64,000 nucleotides of DNA from an uncultured Pseudomonas sp. (lineage in GTDB: Bacteria > Pseudomonadota > Gammaproteobacteria > Pseudomonadales > Pseudomonadaceae). The DNA is taken from positions 62,001 to 126,000 of the forward strand of contig NZ_CAJYDW010000012.1 in assembly GCF_913774235.1 (NCBI RefSeq), in the 5' to 3' direction. The notes beneath the pieces are model-generated. The model saw nothing but the letters and a program-made list of their open reading frames with translations, was not told the DNA's origin and ran no database searches. Each line of letters starts with the position of its first letter. Positions within the stretch are counted from its first letter, which is position 1. This document shows, in pieces, positions 48,704 through 58,519 of the stretch. The position numbers and the translations under genes are program-made.

Positions 48704-50898
48704 GGGCGGTCCAAGGGGGCGGAAGAGGAGGGCGTCTGGCGCCAGAGGCGTCGGCTCGTGCGCCAGAAGTTGCGATTGAGTTCGGTGACGCCCCGCAGGC
48801 CGATCAGGCCGACGCCGCGCAAGGAGCCCAGCAGCGAGTCCGGCTGGTGGTTACCCCAGGCTTCGGCCCAAAGGTCGGCACGGGAAAAGGTCATGCGGAC
48901 CAGCTCACGCTGCTCGGTGACGCTGAGGTCGGCGAAACGGGTACCCACGGCGTTGTTGCGGCTGAACACCACGGTGGCGGGAAAGCGGCGCGCCTGGCCG
49001 TTGCGGGTGAGCTCTATGTGTACCGGGGTGCCTTCGGCGACCTCGACACCCTCGGGCAGGCGCAGGCCCAGACCGCTCTGGGAAAAGTCCTGGGTGGTGC
49101 AGGGCAAGCGGGCACCGTCGGCGAGGATCAGCTCGACCGGCAGGGTGGCGCTCACCCGCGGCTCGGCACGCACCTGGCGGGTCTCGCTGGCCACCGCCAC
49201 GGCGGCACTGGCGATCACCAGGTTGTAGAGCGTCCAGGCCAGGTTGATGGCGACCGTGGTCACCGCCTCGGGGTCGCCGAGGAACAGCCGCCCGATACCG
49301 ACCACCAGGCCGAGCAGGTTGAGCAGCAGCAGGACGATGTAGGGGCGTGCCAACTCCCAGTCGAAGTAGTCGCGGGCGATGATGCCGCCCTTGTCGGTCA
49401 CGTTGAACTTGCCCAGCCGCGGGTTGATCAGCGCCAGCAGCGTGGGGCGCAGGATGTACCAGGCCAGGACCGTTTCGTACACCTCGTTCCAGAACGAATA
49501 GCGGAACTGGCCCTGGATGCGCGAGTTGGTCAGGTTCGAGTGCAGCACATGGGGCAGCACGTAGCAGGTGATCAGCAGCGCCGAGGCGTGGAAGATCTGG
49601 GCGCTGAACAGCAGGTAGGCCAGCGGCGCGGTGAGGAACACCAGCCGTGGCAGCCCGTAGAAGAAGTGCAGCATGGCATTCAGGTAGCAGAGGCGCTGGC
49701 CGAAGGTGAGGCCCTTGCCCAGCAGCGGATTGTCCGTGCGGAAGATCTGCGCCATGCCGCGGGCCCAGCGAATGCGCTGGGCGATGTGGCGCGATAGGCT
49801 CTCGGTGGCGAGGCCGGCCGCCTGGGGAATGCCGAGGTAGGCGGTGTTGTAGCCCAGGCGATTGAGCTTGAGCGCGGTATGGGCGTCCTCGGTCACCGTC
49901 TCGGTGGCCACCCCGCCGATCTCTTCCAGCATCGAGCGCCGGATCACCGCGCAGGAGCCGCAGAAGAAGGCGGCGTTCCACAGGTCGTTGCCGTCCTGCA
50001 CCAGGCCGTAGAACAGCTCGCCCTCGTTGGGCACGGTACGGAAGGTCTTGAGGTTCTTCTCGAAGGGATCCGGGGAAAAGAAGAAGTGTGGCGTCTGCAG
50101 CATGGCCAGCTGCGGGTCCCGGAGGAACCAGCCCAGGCAGACCTGCAGGAAGGAGCGGGTCGGCACGTGGTCGGCATCGAAGATGGCGATGTATTCGCCG
50201 TCGGTCACCTTGAGCGCCGCGTTGAGATTGCCAGCCTTGGCATGCTCATTGTTCTCGCGCACCAGGTAGGAGACGCCGGCGGTCGCGCAGAAGTGGCGAA
50301 AGTCCTCGCGGCGGCCGTCGTCGAGCACGTGCACGCGCAGTTTGTCGCGCGGCCAGTCGATGGCCTGGGCCGCCAGGATCGACAGCTTCACGATGCTCAG
50401 GGCTTCGTTGTAGGTGGGGATGAAGACATCCACCGTCGGCCATTGCGCGGGGTCGTCCGGCATCGGCAGCGGTGACCGCCGCAACGGCCAGATGGTCTGC
50501 AGATAGCCGAATACCAGCACGGCCAGGGCATAGAGTTCGGCGGCTACCAGTCCATAGCCTAGCAGCATCTCCAGCGGCGTCTCGAAGCCCAGGGTGGACG
50601 TGAGGCGCCAGTAGAGATAACGCAGCGAGGCCAGCAGCGACAGCATCACCAGCAGGATCACCGGCAGGCGTCCGGGCAGCCGGCGCAGCAGCAGGGCGGC
50701 GACGAAGCAGCCACTGGCGAACAGCGCCTGCTCTGCCAACGCCAGGGGGACGCTCACCAGCAGGGCAACCAGCAGCGCGGCGGCGGTCCAGGCCAGCAGT
50801 TGCAGCGACGGCGGCGCCGCGGGCAGCTCGGACGGGGCGTTGGCACCGCGCAGCGTGCGGCGCCGGCGAACCTGCTCCAGGCGGTCGAGAAAGCCCAT
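48700..50898 (-). CDS. bcsA: Cellulose synthase catalytic subunit BcsA with PilZ domain
   Basis: GT2 motifs HVLDDGRRE, FDADHVP, VTEDAHTALKL, QRIRWARGM; PilZ RAEPR and DFSQSGLG motifs. Confidence 0.97.
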   Translation of the reverse strand: MGFLDRLEQVRRRRTLRGANAPSELPAAPPSLQLLAWTAAALLVALLVSVPLALAEQALFASGCFVAALLLRRLPGRLPVILLVMLSLLASLRYLYWRLTSTLGFETPLEMLLGYGLVAAELYALAVLVFGYLQTIWPLRRSPLPMPDDPAQWPTVDVFIPTYNEALSIVKLSILAAQAIDWPRDKLRVHVLDDGRREDFRHFCATAGVSYLVRENNEHAKAGNLNAALKVTDGEYIAIFDADHVPTRSFLQVCLGWFLRDPQLAMLQTPHFFFSPDPFEKNLKTFRTVPNEGELFYGLVQDGNDLWNAAFFCGSCAVIRRSMLEEIGGVATETVTEDAHTALKLNRLGYNTAYLGIPQAAGLATESLSRHIAQRIRWARGMAQIFRTDNPLLGKGLTFGQRLCYLNAMLHFFYGLPRLVFLTAPLAYLLFSAQIFHASALLITCYVLPHVLHSNLTNSRIQGQFRYSFWNEVYETVLAWYILRPTLLALINPRLGKFNVTDKGGIIARDYFDWELARPYIVLLLLNLLGLVVGIGRLFLGDPEAVTTVAINLAWTLYNLVIASAAVAVASETRQVRAEPRVSATLPVELILADGARLPCTTQDFSQSGLGLRLPEGVEVAEGTPVHIELTRNGQARRFPATVVFSRNNAVGTRFADLSVTEQRELVRMTFSRADLWAEAWGNHQPDSLLGSLRGVGLIGLRGVTELNRNFWRTSRRLWRQTPSSSAPLDRP

Positions 50899-50900
50899 GG

Positions 50901-51947
50901 CTAGGAACGCGCTGCGTGACGGACGGTCGGTCGAAGCTCGTCGAGCAACACCTGGCCCAGTTCGCCGAGGCGGCGTGCCCAGGCGTCCTGGACGCTGGCC
51001 AGGCCCTGGCCTAGCGCCAGGGCCTGTTCCAGTTCGGGACTTTCCGGCAATACACCCAGCAGCCGCTCGCCCCAGGCTTGCGCCACGATGGCGGCGATGT
51101 CCTGACTCAGGGGGCGGTCAGGGTCGACCCGGTTGAGCAGATGCAGCGGATTGGCCTGGGCGGTACAGCCCTGCCACTGGCGTTCGAGACGCGGCAGACT
51201 GGCATAGCCGGTCGCATCCGCGGTCGTCACCCCAAGAACCCGGGTGGCCAGGGCCAGGGCCTGACGACTCAGGGGCGTCGAGCCCGTGGGGCAGTCGAGG
51301 ATCACCAGGGTGTCGGCCGGCACCTCGAGCGCCTGCAGGCGCCGGCTCAGCCACTGGCCGTCGGTCGTCAGCGCCTGCTCCAGGGCCTGCAGGTCGAGGT
51401 CGTCGGGGGTGCCGAAGGGCACCAGGCGCAGGCGGTCGTCCACCGCCAGGCAGATGGAGAGCGGCGCCTTGCTCGAGCCGGTGGTGGACGAGGCCTCCTG
51501 CAGCAACAGCGAAGACAGCACGTTCTGACTGTCCAGCTCCACCAGCAGCACCGGCTGGCCGCTGCGGCTCAGCGCCTGGGCCAAGCCGGCCGCGATGACC
51601 GTCTTGCCGGTTCCGCCCCGGGCCGAGGTCAGCGCCAGCACCGGACCGGTCAGCGCTGGCAGGGTGCGATGCAGGGCCTGATCCAGGGCGGCGACGGCCT
51701 GGCTGGCCTGGCGGCTGCTGTGCAACTGCGCCAGCTCCCGCGACAGCGGTGGTAATTCGCCCGGCTCAGGCTGAGTGGCCAGCTCGGCAATCGCGATGAC
51801 CGGTGCGCGTGGGGCCAGCTGCGGCAGAGGGACAGCCGGCGGGACCGTCTCATGCAACTGAGCTTCCGGCGCCTCGAACTCCTGGTAGCGCTGCGGATCA
51901 CCGCCGAAGGAGCGAAACAGATTGGCAATATCCAGAGAACGGACCAT
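50901..51947 (-). CDS. MinD/BcsQ-like ATPase (WssA-like) with BcsR/BcsP-like N-terminus
   Basis: ALTSARGGTGKTVIAAGLAQALSRSGQPVLLVELD P-loop; N-terminus MVRSLDIANLFRSFGGDPQRYQEF; directly upstream of bcsA. Confidence 0.82.
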   Translation of the reverse strand: MVRSLDIANLFRSFGGDPQRYQEFEAPEAQLHETVPPAVPLPQLAPRAPVIAIAELATQPEPGELPPLSRELAQLHSSRQASQAVAALDQALHRTLPALTGPVLALTSARGGTGKTVIAAGLAQALSRSGQPVLLVELDSQNVLSSLLLQEASSTTGSSKAPLSICLAVDDRLRLVPFGTPDDLDLQALEQALTTDGQWLSRRLQALEVPADTLVILDCPTGSTPLSRQALALATRVLGVTTADATGYASLPRLERQWQGCTAQANPLHLLNRVDPDRPLSQDIAAIVAQAWGERLLGVLPESPELEQALALGQGLASVQDAWARRLGELGQVLLDELRPTVRHAARS

Positions 51948-51984
51948 GGCTGATTCCGGAAGGTCGAGGGGGCTGGGCAGCTGT

Positions 51985-52060
51985 TTGGCGTCAAATTAAT
52001 GGCTAAAAGCCACTAGGTGTCATTTTTTGCGAATACTGTCACGCGGGGTTCGTGACCTAC
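51985..52060 (-). promoter_or_regulatory. AT-rich putative control region upstream of the wss/bcs operon
   Basis: Contains gtcaaattaatggc, tggctaaaagcca palindrome and GTCACG-N7-CGTGAC palindrome in an otherwise GC-rich context. Confidence 0.35.
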
Positions 52061-52279
52061 CAATGAAATATGCTTATACGGGCATCGAAGCGGAGCGAAC
52101 GGAACAGCGCCTCGTTCAGCCGTTTCGATAGGAATGGTTGGCGGGCATAGCGGGGTCGTCAACGTCACCACGGCCGCGGTTCGGACGAAAGGCGCGGTTT
52201 GCCGCGGCGGCGGTTGCAGTGGCGACGAACGCGAGGATGGGCGGTCGTTTCGGGGGCGATAGACGCGGTGCCTGGGGGC

Positions 52280-52307
52280 AAAAAAAAGGCCCGCTCGCGC
52301 GGGCCTT
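52280..52307 (-). terminator. Rho-independent terminator after the second bcsC-like gene
   Basis: Minus strand AAGGCCCGCGCGAGCGGGCCTTTTTTTT. Confidence 0.88.
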
Positions 52308-52312
52308 CGTCC

Positions 52313-55300
52313 TTACTCTTCGTTCCGCGACCGGTAGGGTTGCGGGCGCGAGAGTTGCGGTCGGCCTTCCTGCTCTTCGAAGAAGTAGCGCAGGTAGAGG
52401 TTGCCGTTGACGTCGCGCTCGTCCTGGGCGTTGTCCAGGCCCAGGCGACCGCCCAGGGCGAACTGGCCGCTGAGACGGTACTCGCCATTGGCCGAGAGGC
52501 TATAGGCCACCCCAGTCTTGCTCTTGCTGCCGTACTGGCCTTCGCCAGCGGCTTCTGCCGCGGCCTGCAAGGCGGCGTCGTCGGGATAGCGATCCGCCGC
52601 GTCCTGGCGAATGGTCTGGACGCCCAGCATGCCCTGTACCTGGTAGGCCCAGAGGTCGCCACGCTGCGCCCACACCAGGGGTACGCCGATGGCGAAGTAG
52701 CGCTGCGGACTGAAGTAGCCGCCGTGACCGTAGGTCAGATGGTTCTGGTTGTTGTCGTAGCCGATCGCCGTGGCCGAGAGGCCCACGGTGAAGAGGCTGT
52801 CCGGGCCATTGCGCAGGTAGTAGTAGACGCCGGTGCCGATCTCGAAGCGGTCGTTGTCCTTGACGTCGTGGCCGGTCAGGCGATGGGCCGCGCCGTAGAT
52901 GTAGGAGCCATAGCGGCCATCGTCATAACGCAGGCGGGCCAGGCCGCCGTTGGCGGTGACGCCACCCCACTCCTGGCCGGTGCGTGGATCGCGGATGCCG
53001 CCGTAGGAGGCCAGCGAATCGGTCACCGAGCGGCGCGACACGCTCAGGGCGTAGAGCAGGTTCTCGCTGAGGCTGCTCAGCGGGCGCTCCAGGGTCGCAC
53101 CGCCGACCACGGTGCTGTATCTCAGGCCCACCGGCGAAACGCCGATGTCGCCCTTGAGCCCGCGACCGGCATTTTCCACGGCGAGGGACGCCGCCACGCC
53201 GTTTTCCTTCTGGCTGCCGTCGCTGCTGCTGTCATTGATGCGGGTCGGGGTGACGCGCACGGCGAGGCGCTGGTCGCCGGCCGGGAAGGAGATCTCCAGC
53301 GGCGCGCTGACGGTGGTCTGGCGCGAACTGCCACTGGGGTCGTAGCTGCGCACGTTCAGGCCCTGGGTGATGCGGATGCTGCGCTCGCGCTGCAGTTGGC
53401 CGAGGATCTGCTCGGTGGCCAGGCTGCTCGACAGGCTGCTGGTGGGCACCACGGACAGGTCGTTGAAGGGGTTGTCGGCAGCCTTCTGCGCCTGCAGCGG
53501 ATCGGTCCAGGCATAGTCGGCGCTACCGGCATTGCCGCCGACGGCGGCCGGGACGGCGGCCAGGGCATCAGCGCTGCGCGTCTGGCCGGGCAGGGCGGCG
53601 AAGGGGTTGTCGCTGGCACCGGCGGCACGGGCGGCGGACTCGCGATCCTTGCGCTCCACCTGCACCACCTGCTCCAGCAGGCTGGTGGCGGTACCGGCCA
53701 TACCGATGTCGCGGTAGAGCAGGGCGGCGCGACGCAGCACCAGCGGGTCGCTCTGACCGAGCTTGACCGCCTGGTCCAGGTACTGGCGCGCGGTGACGCT
53801 GTCCTGGGACTTGGCGGCGATCTCGGCGGCGCCCAGATAGAGTTCGGCGTCCTTGGGCTGGTCGCTGAGGACGTCGCGGTAGAGCTGGCGGGCCTTCTGG
53901 GTGTCGCCGCTGGCCAGGTACATGCGCGCCAGGGCGGCCTGGGCGGCCTTGTCGTCGGGCCGGGCCTTGAGTGCCGGGGCCAGGGTGTCGTAGGCGGCGG
54001 CCAGCTTGCCCTGATCGGTGAGGCGGTCGGCCTGGCGGATGCGGTAGCGGGCGAGCAGGTCGTCGTACTGCTGCTTCTCGCCGCTGTCGAGGACCACGCC
54101 CTGCAGGTCACGCAGCACGTTGCCCACGGTCTGGTCCTGGTTCAGCTGCAGCTGGATGCTGGCGTAGTGCAGCTGCATGGCCGGAGCCGGGCGGGTGTCG
54201 CCACTGATCAGCGGCTTGAGCAGTTCCAGGCCGTGTTCGGGATCGCCGGCGGTGGCGAAGGCCTCGGCCAGATCGCCGATCAGGTCGGGATTGCGACCGG
54301 CGCGGGCTTCCAGGCGCTTCATCAGGCTGCGCGCCTCTTCGCGACGCCCCTGCTTGGCCAGGGCCACGGTTTCGGCCAGTTGCTCGTTGAAGGTGATGCG
54401 CGCGGCCAGGGCGTTCATGTCAGGCGAACGCTGCGCCTGGGGAATGCGCATCAGGGTCTGCATGGCCCGCTGGTACTCCCCCAGCTCGTTGGACAGCAGG
54501 GCGCTGGCGTAGAGCACCTCGGGGCGCTGGGCGCCATCCTTGACCAGGCTGTCCACCAGGTCGCGCGCGGCGCGCGGCCGGCCCTGGCGAACCTCCAGAC
54601 GGGCCTGGGCGAGGCGCAGCCAGGGGTCGTCCGGCGATTCCTTGCGTGCCTGCTCCAGCAGGCGCGAGGCACCTTGCAGGTCGCCGCGGGCTTCGGCGGC
54701 CTCGGCTTCCTGCATGGCCTGGCCGGCGCGCAGGCGATCCAGGCCCTTGACCTGGGTCTGGGCGCTCGGCTGCAGGTTCTTGGTCAGCTGCATGGCCTCT
54801 TCGGTGCGACCCAGCTCGTTGAGCGCGGCGATGCGGCCATAGTAGGCGTCGACATTGGCCGGCTCGCGCATCAGCACCTGGCGATAGGTGGCCTCGGCCA
54901 GCTCCCATTGGCGCTGCTGACTCTGGATGCCGGCGAGGAACAGCTGCGCCTCGACCGCCTCGGGCTTGAGGCGAATGGCCTCGACGCTGAAGTCGCGCGC
55001 CTGGTCCAGGTTGCGCTTGGCCTCGGCGGCATGGGCGCGTTCCAGCAGATGGTGGTAGCGGGCCTCGTCCAGGGCTGGCTGCCAGGTCTTGCCGCCTTTC
55101 TGGACGGCCTGGGTGAGCAGCTGCTCGGCATCGGCATAGCGCTTCTGTGCCAGGCGGGCGCTACCCAGCTTGCCCAGGGCATCCGGGTCCTGGGGCGTCT
55201 TCTTCAGTTGGGCTTCCAGGGCCTGCACGGCAGCGGCGGTCGGCGTCGTATCGGCAGCGGCTGCCCAGGTGGCTTCGGCATGGATCAGCAGGGCGAGCAA

Positions 55301-55330
55301 ACCGAGGGACAGGGTGAGGTGCTTGGGCAT
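52313..55330 (-). CDS. Second BcsC-like TPR/beta-barrel protein (BcsC paralogue)
   Basis: MPKHLTLSLGLLALLIHAEATWA signal peptide; TPRs; barrel GGATLERPLSS...EWGGVTANGGLARLRYDD...YGHGGYFSPQRYFAIGVPLVWAQ shared with BcsC at 42689-46471. Confidence 0.88.
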   Translation of the reverse strand: MPKHLTLSLGLLALLIHAEATWAAAADTTPTAAAVQALEAQLKKTPQDPDALGKLGSARLAQKRYADAEQLLTQAVQKGGKTWQPALDEARYHHLLERAHAAEAKRNLDQARDFSVEAIRLKPEAVEAQLFLAGIQSQQRQWELAEATYRQVLMREPANVDAYYGRIAALNELGRTEEAMQLTKNLQPSAQTQVKGLDRLRAGQAMQEAEAAEARGDLQGASRLLEQARKESPDDPWLRLAQARLEVRQGRPRAARDLVDSLVKDGAQRPEVLYASALLSNELGEYQRAMQTLMRIPQAQRSPDMNALAARITFNEQLAETVALAKQGRREEARSLMKRLEARAGRNPDLIGDLAEAFATAGDPEHGLELLKPLISGDTRPAPAMQLHYASIQLQLNQDQTVGNVLRDLQGVVLDSGEKQQYDDLLARYRIRQADRLTDQGKLAAAYDTLAPALKARPDDKAAQAALARMYLASGDTQKARQLYRDVLSDQPKDAELYLGAAEIAAKSQDSVTARQYLDQAVKLGQSDPLVLRRAALLYRDIGMAGTATSLLEQVVQVERKDRESAARAAGASDNPFAALPGQTRSADALAAVPAAVGGNAGSADYAWTDPLQAQKAADNPFNDLSVVPTSSLSSSLATEQILGQLQRERSIRITQGLNVRSYDPSGSSRQTTVSAPLEISFPAGDQRLAVRVTPTRINDSSSDGSQKENGVAASLAVENAGRGLKGDIGVSPVGLRYSTVVGGATLERPLSSLSENLLYALSVSRRSVTDSLASYGGIRDPRTGQEWGGVTANGGLARLRYDDGRYGSYIYGAAHRLTGHDVKDNDRFEIGTGVYYYLRNGPDSLFTVGLSATAIGYDNNQNHLTYGHGGYFSPQRYFAIGVPLVWAQRGDLWAYQVQGMLGVQTIRQDAADRYPDDAALQAAAEAAGEGQYGSKSKTGVAYSLSANGEYRLSGQFALGGRLGLDNAQDERDVNGNLYLRYFFEEQEGRPQLSRPQPYRSRNEE

Positions 55331-55353
55331 GGTTCTTTCCGTGAAGGCTGTTA

Positions 55354-55509
55354 GAGCCTGTTCAAAGTCTGCTGCGCGTCGGCCAAACTGCGTTGAAAAT
55401 GGCTTCGGAATGCTCATTTACCACTCGTAAACCCGAGCGCGGGTCCGATCCGCTTCCTCAACCATTTTCGCCTGGTTTGTCTCTAGCTCGCGAGACGTTT
55501 AACAGGCTT
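55354..55509. repeat. Long imperfect palindromic intergenic element (about 156 bp)
   Basis: Ends agcctgtt / aacaggct; internal ttgaaaatggcttcggaa versus ttcctcaaccattttcgc; core tttaccactcgtaaa. Confidence 0.75.
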
Positions 55510-55745
55510 TGGGGCGTCGCTGCAGCACCCGGTCGACGCAGGGCTGGAACGGTTCCGGCTACTGGTGAATAGCTGAACGCAAGCTGAACGGCAAATCCAG
55601 CCGCGGATGATTCCCGACAGGCCGTGGCGAGTCAACCGAATCGAAATCGCAATACCATATCCCCAGGGCCTTCGGCGCTGGCCGCCCGGGGCGTGGCGAC
55701 GCTATACTGCACAGCTTTCCCATCGTCTTTCGCAGGCTGCCGACC

Positions 55746-57011
55746 ATGACCGAGTCCGTCTCCGCCTACATGACCCGTCTTGGCCAGGCAGCGCGTGCCG
55801 CGTCGCGGGTTGCCGCCCGGGCCAGCACCGCCCAGAAGAACCGTGCTCTGCTGGCCGCCGCCGCCGCCCTGGACGCCCGTCGCGCCGAGTTGAGCGCCGC
55901 CAACGAGCAGGACCTGAGCGCTGCCCGGGCTAACGGCCTGGAGCCGGCGATGCTCGATCGCCTGGCGCTGACGCCCAAGCGCATCGACGACATGATCGAA
56001 GGCCTGCGCCAGGTCGCGACGCTGCCCGATCCCATCGGCGAGATCCGTGACATGAGATACGTGCCCTCGGGCATCCAGCTGGGCAAGATGCGTGTGCCGC
56101 TGGGCGTCATTGGCATCATCTACGAGTCGCGGCCCAACGTGACCATCGATGCCGCCAGCCTCTGTCTGAAGTCCGGCAACGCCACCATCCTGCGCGGCGG
56201 CTCCGAGGCTATCCATTCCAACCAGGCCATCGCCGCCTGCATCCAGGCCGGCCTCGCCGAAGCCGACCTGCCGGCCGAACTGGTCCAGGTGGTGGAGACC
56301 ACCGACCGGGCCGCGGTCGGCGCACTCATCACCATGCCGGAATACGTTGACGTCATCGTGCCGCGTGGTGGCAAGAGCCTGATCGAGCGCATCAGCCGCG
56401 ATGCCCGGGTACCGGTGATCAAGCACCTGGACGGCATCTGCCACGTCTACATCGACCGTGCTGCCGACCTCGACAAGGCCATCCGCATCGCCGACAACGC
56501 CAAGACCCAGCGCTACGCACCCTGCAATACCATGGAAACGCTGCTGGTGCATGCCGCCATCGCCCAGCGGGTGCTGCCGCCGCTGGCCGCCATCTACCGC
56601 GATAAGCAGGTGGAATTGCGCGGTTGCGAACGGACCCGGGCACTGCTCGGCACTGACGTCCTGCTCGCCACCGAAGAGGATTGGCGTACCGAGTACAACG
56701 CGCCGATCCTGTCCATTCGGGTGGTGGACGGCCTCGATGCAGCCATCGAGCACATCAACGCCTATGGCTCGCAGCACACCGATGCCATCGTCACCGAGAA
56801 CTTCAGCGATGCCCGACGCTTCCTCACCGAGGTCGACTCGGCGTCGGTGATGGTCAATGCCTCGACCCGCTTCGCCGACGGCTTCGAATACGGCCTGGGC
56901 GCCGAGATCGGTATCTCCACCGACAAGCTGCATGCCCGCGGGCCGGTAGGCCTGGAAGGGTTGACCAGCGAGAAATACGTGGTCTTCGGCGACGGTCACG
57001 TCCGTAGCTGA
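55746..57011 (+). CDS. proA: Gamma-glutamyl phosphate reductase
   Basis: [32 protein letters not shown]..., full-length 421 aa. Confidence 0.97.
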   Translation: MTESVSAYMTRLGQAARAASRVAARASTAQKNRALLAAAAALDARRAELSAANEQDLSAARANGLEPAMLDRLALTPKRIDDMIEGLRQVATLPDPIGEIRDMRYVPSGIQLGKMRVPLGVIGIIYESRPNVTIDAASLCLKSGNATILRGGSEAIHSNQAIAACIQAGLAEADLPAELVQVVETTDRAAVGALITMPEYVDVIVPRGGKSLIERISRDARVPVIKHLDGICHVYIDRAADLDKAIRIADNAKTQRYAPCNTMETLLVHAAIAQRVLPPLAAIYRDKQVELRGCERTRALLGTDVLLATEEDWRTEYNAPILSIRVVDGLDAAIEHINAYGSQHTDAIVTENFSDARRFLTEVDSASVMVNASTRFADGFEYGLGAEIGISTDKLHARGPVGLEGLTSEKYVVFGDGHVRS

Positions 57012-57673
57012 TGAGCAGCCTGCCCACCCGCATCGGCTTGTTCGGCGGTACCTTCGATCCCGTGCACATCGGCCACCTGCGCGCGGCGTTGGAGGTGGCC
57101 GAGGCCCTGGCGCTGGACGAACTGCGGCTGATTCCCAGCGCTCGGCCGCCGCACCGCGAGGCGCCCAGCGTCGCGGCCGAGGATCGGCTGGCGATGGTGC
57201 GGCTGGCGGTGGCGGACAGCGCGCCGCTGGTGGTCGATGACCGGGAACTGCGCCGGACGCGCCACTCCTATACCATAGAGACCCTGGAAAGCCTGCGCGC
57301 CGAACTCGGCGATGAGGTGCAGCTCCTGCTCATGCTCGGTTGGGACGCCTTTTGCGGCTTGCCGACCTGGCATCGCTGGCGCGAGTTGCTGGAGTTGTGT
57401 CACATCCTGGTCCTGCAACGGCCCGATGCCGACAGCGAGCCCTGTCAGGAACTGCGAGATTTCCTGGCGGCGCGCAGTCAGCCCGATCCCCAGGCCCTCA
57501 AGGGGCCGGGCGGGCAGATCACCTTCATCTGGCAGAACCCGCTCGCGGTGTCCGCTACCCAGATCCGCGGCCTCCTGGCCACCGGGAAGTCCATCCGCTT
57601 CCTGGTGCCCGATGCCGTGCTTGACTACATCCGGACGCACGGACTCTATCCGGCGTCCTCCGAACCGAGGTAA
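57011..57673 (+). CDS. nadD: Nicotinate-nucleotide adenylyltransferase
   Basis: [25 protein letters not shown]. Confidence 0.97.
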   Translation: MSSLPTRIGLFGGTFDPVHIGHLRAALEVAEALALDELRLIPSARPPHREAPSVAAEDRLAMVRLAVADSAPLVVDDRELRRTRHSYTIETLESLRAELGDEVQLLLMLGWDAFCGLPTWHRWRELLELCHILVLQRPDADSEPCQELRDFLAARSQPDPQALKGPGGQITFIWQNPLAVSATQIRGLLATGKSIRFLVPDAVLDYIRTHGLYPASSEPR

Positions 57674-57683
57674 GAGCTACACC

Positions 57684-58034
57684 ATGCAAAGCGAACAACT
57701 CGTCCAGGTGGCCATCGCCGCCCTGGAAGACATGAAGGCCCAGGACATCGTCTCCCTGGACGTGCGCGAGAAGACCAGCGTGACCGACATCATGGTCATC
57801 GCCAGCGGCACCTCCAGCCGCCACGTCAAGTCGCTGGCCGACAACGTGCTGGAAAGGGTCAAGGGGCAGGGCGTGCGCCCGCTGGGCAGTGAAGGCCTGG
57901 AAGGCGGCGAATGGGCCCTGCTGGACCTGGGCGACGTGGTCGTCCATGTCATGCTGCCGACCACCCGCGAGTTCTATGACCTCGAGCGCCTCTGGCGCGG
58001 TGCCGAGCAGAGCCGCGCCGCCCACGGCGAATAA
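57684..58034 (+). CDS. rsfS: Ribosome silencing factor
   Basis: [55 protein letters not shown]. Confidence 0.96.
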   Translation: MQSEQLVQVAIAALEDMKAQDIVSLDVREKTSVTDIMVIASGTSSRHVKSLADNVLERVKGQGVRPLGSEGLEGGEWALLDLGDVVVHVMLPTTREFYDLERLWRGAEQSRAAHGE

Positions 58035-58039
58035 CGCCC

Positions 58040-58507
58040 GTGCGCCTGCGTCTCATCGCCGTCGGCTCGCGCATGCCGCGCTGGGTCGAGGAGGGCTGGC
58101 ACGAGTACGTCAAGCGCCTGCCGCCGGAGCTGCCGCTGGAACTCGTCGAGATCCCGCTGCAGACCCGCGGCAAGAACGCCGACGTCGCCCGGCTGATCCG
58201 CCAGGAGGGTGAGGCCATGCTGGCCAAGGTGCAGCCGGGGGAGCGTGTGGTGACCCTGGAGGTCACCGGCAAGCCCTGGAGCACCGAGCAACTGGCTGAA
58301 ACACTCCAGCAGTGGCGCCTGGAAGCCCGCACCGTCAACCTCATGGTCGGCGGTCCCGAGGGCCTCGCTCCCGAGGTGCAGGCACGCAGCGAACAGCGCT
58401 GGTCGCTCTCGCCCTTGACCCTGCCGCATCCCCTGGTGCGCATCCTCGTCGGTGAGCAGCTCTATCGCGCCTGGACCGTACTGGCCGGCCATCCGTATCA
58501 CAAGTAG
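58040..58507 (+). CDS. rlmH: 23S rRNA (pseudouridine1915-N3)-methyltransferase
   Basis: [28 protein letters not shown]...[10 protein letters not shown]. Confidence 0.96.
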   Translation: MRLRLIAVGSRMPRWVEEGWHEYVKRLPPELPLELVEIPLQTRGKNADVARLIRQEGEAMLAKVQPGERVVTLEVTGKPWSTEQLAETLQQWRLEARTVNLMVGGPEGLAPEVQARSEQRWSLSPLTLPHPLVRILVGEQLYRAWTVLAGHPYHK

Positions 58508-58519
58508 TCCATACCTGCG

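Noticed and set aside
52199-55354. 1051-aa plus-strand ORF antisense to the second bcsC
   Set aside because: Shadow ORF opposite a clear TPR/barrel protein; composition typical of reverse-complement high-GC coding sequence.
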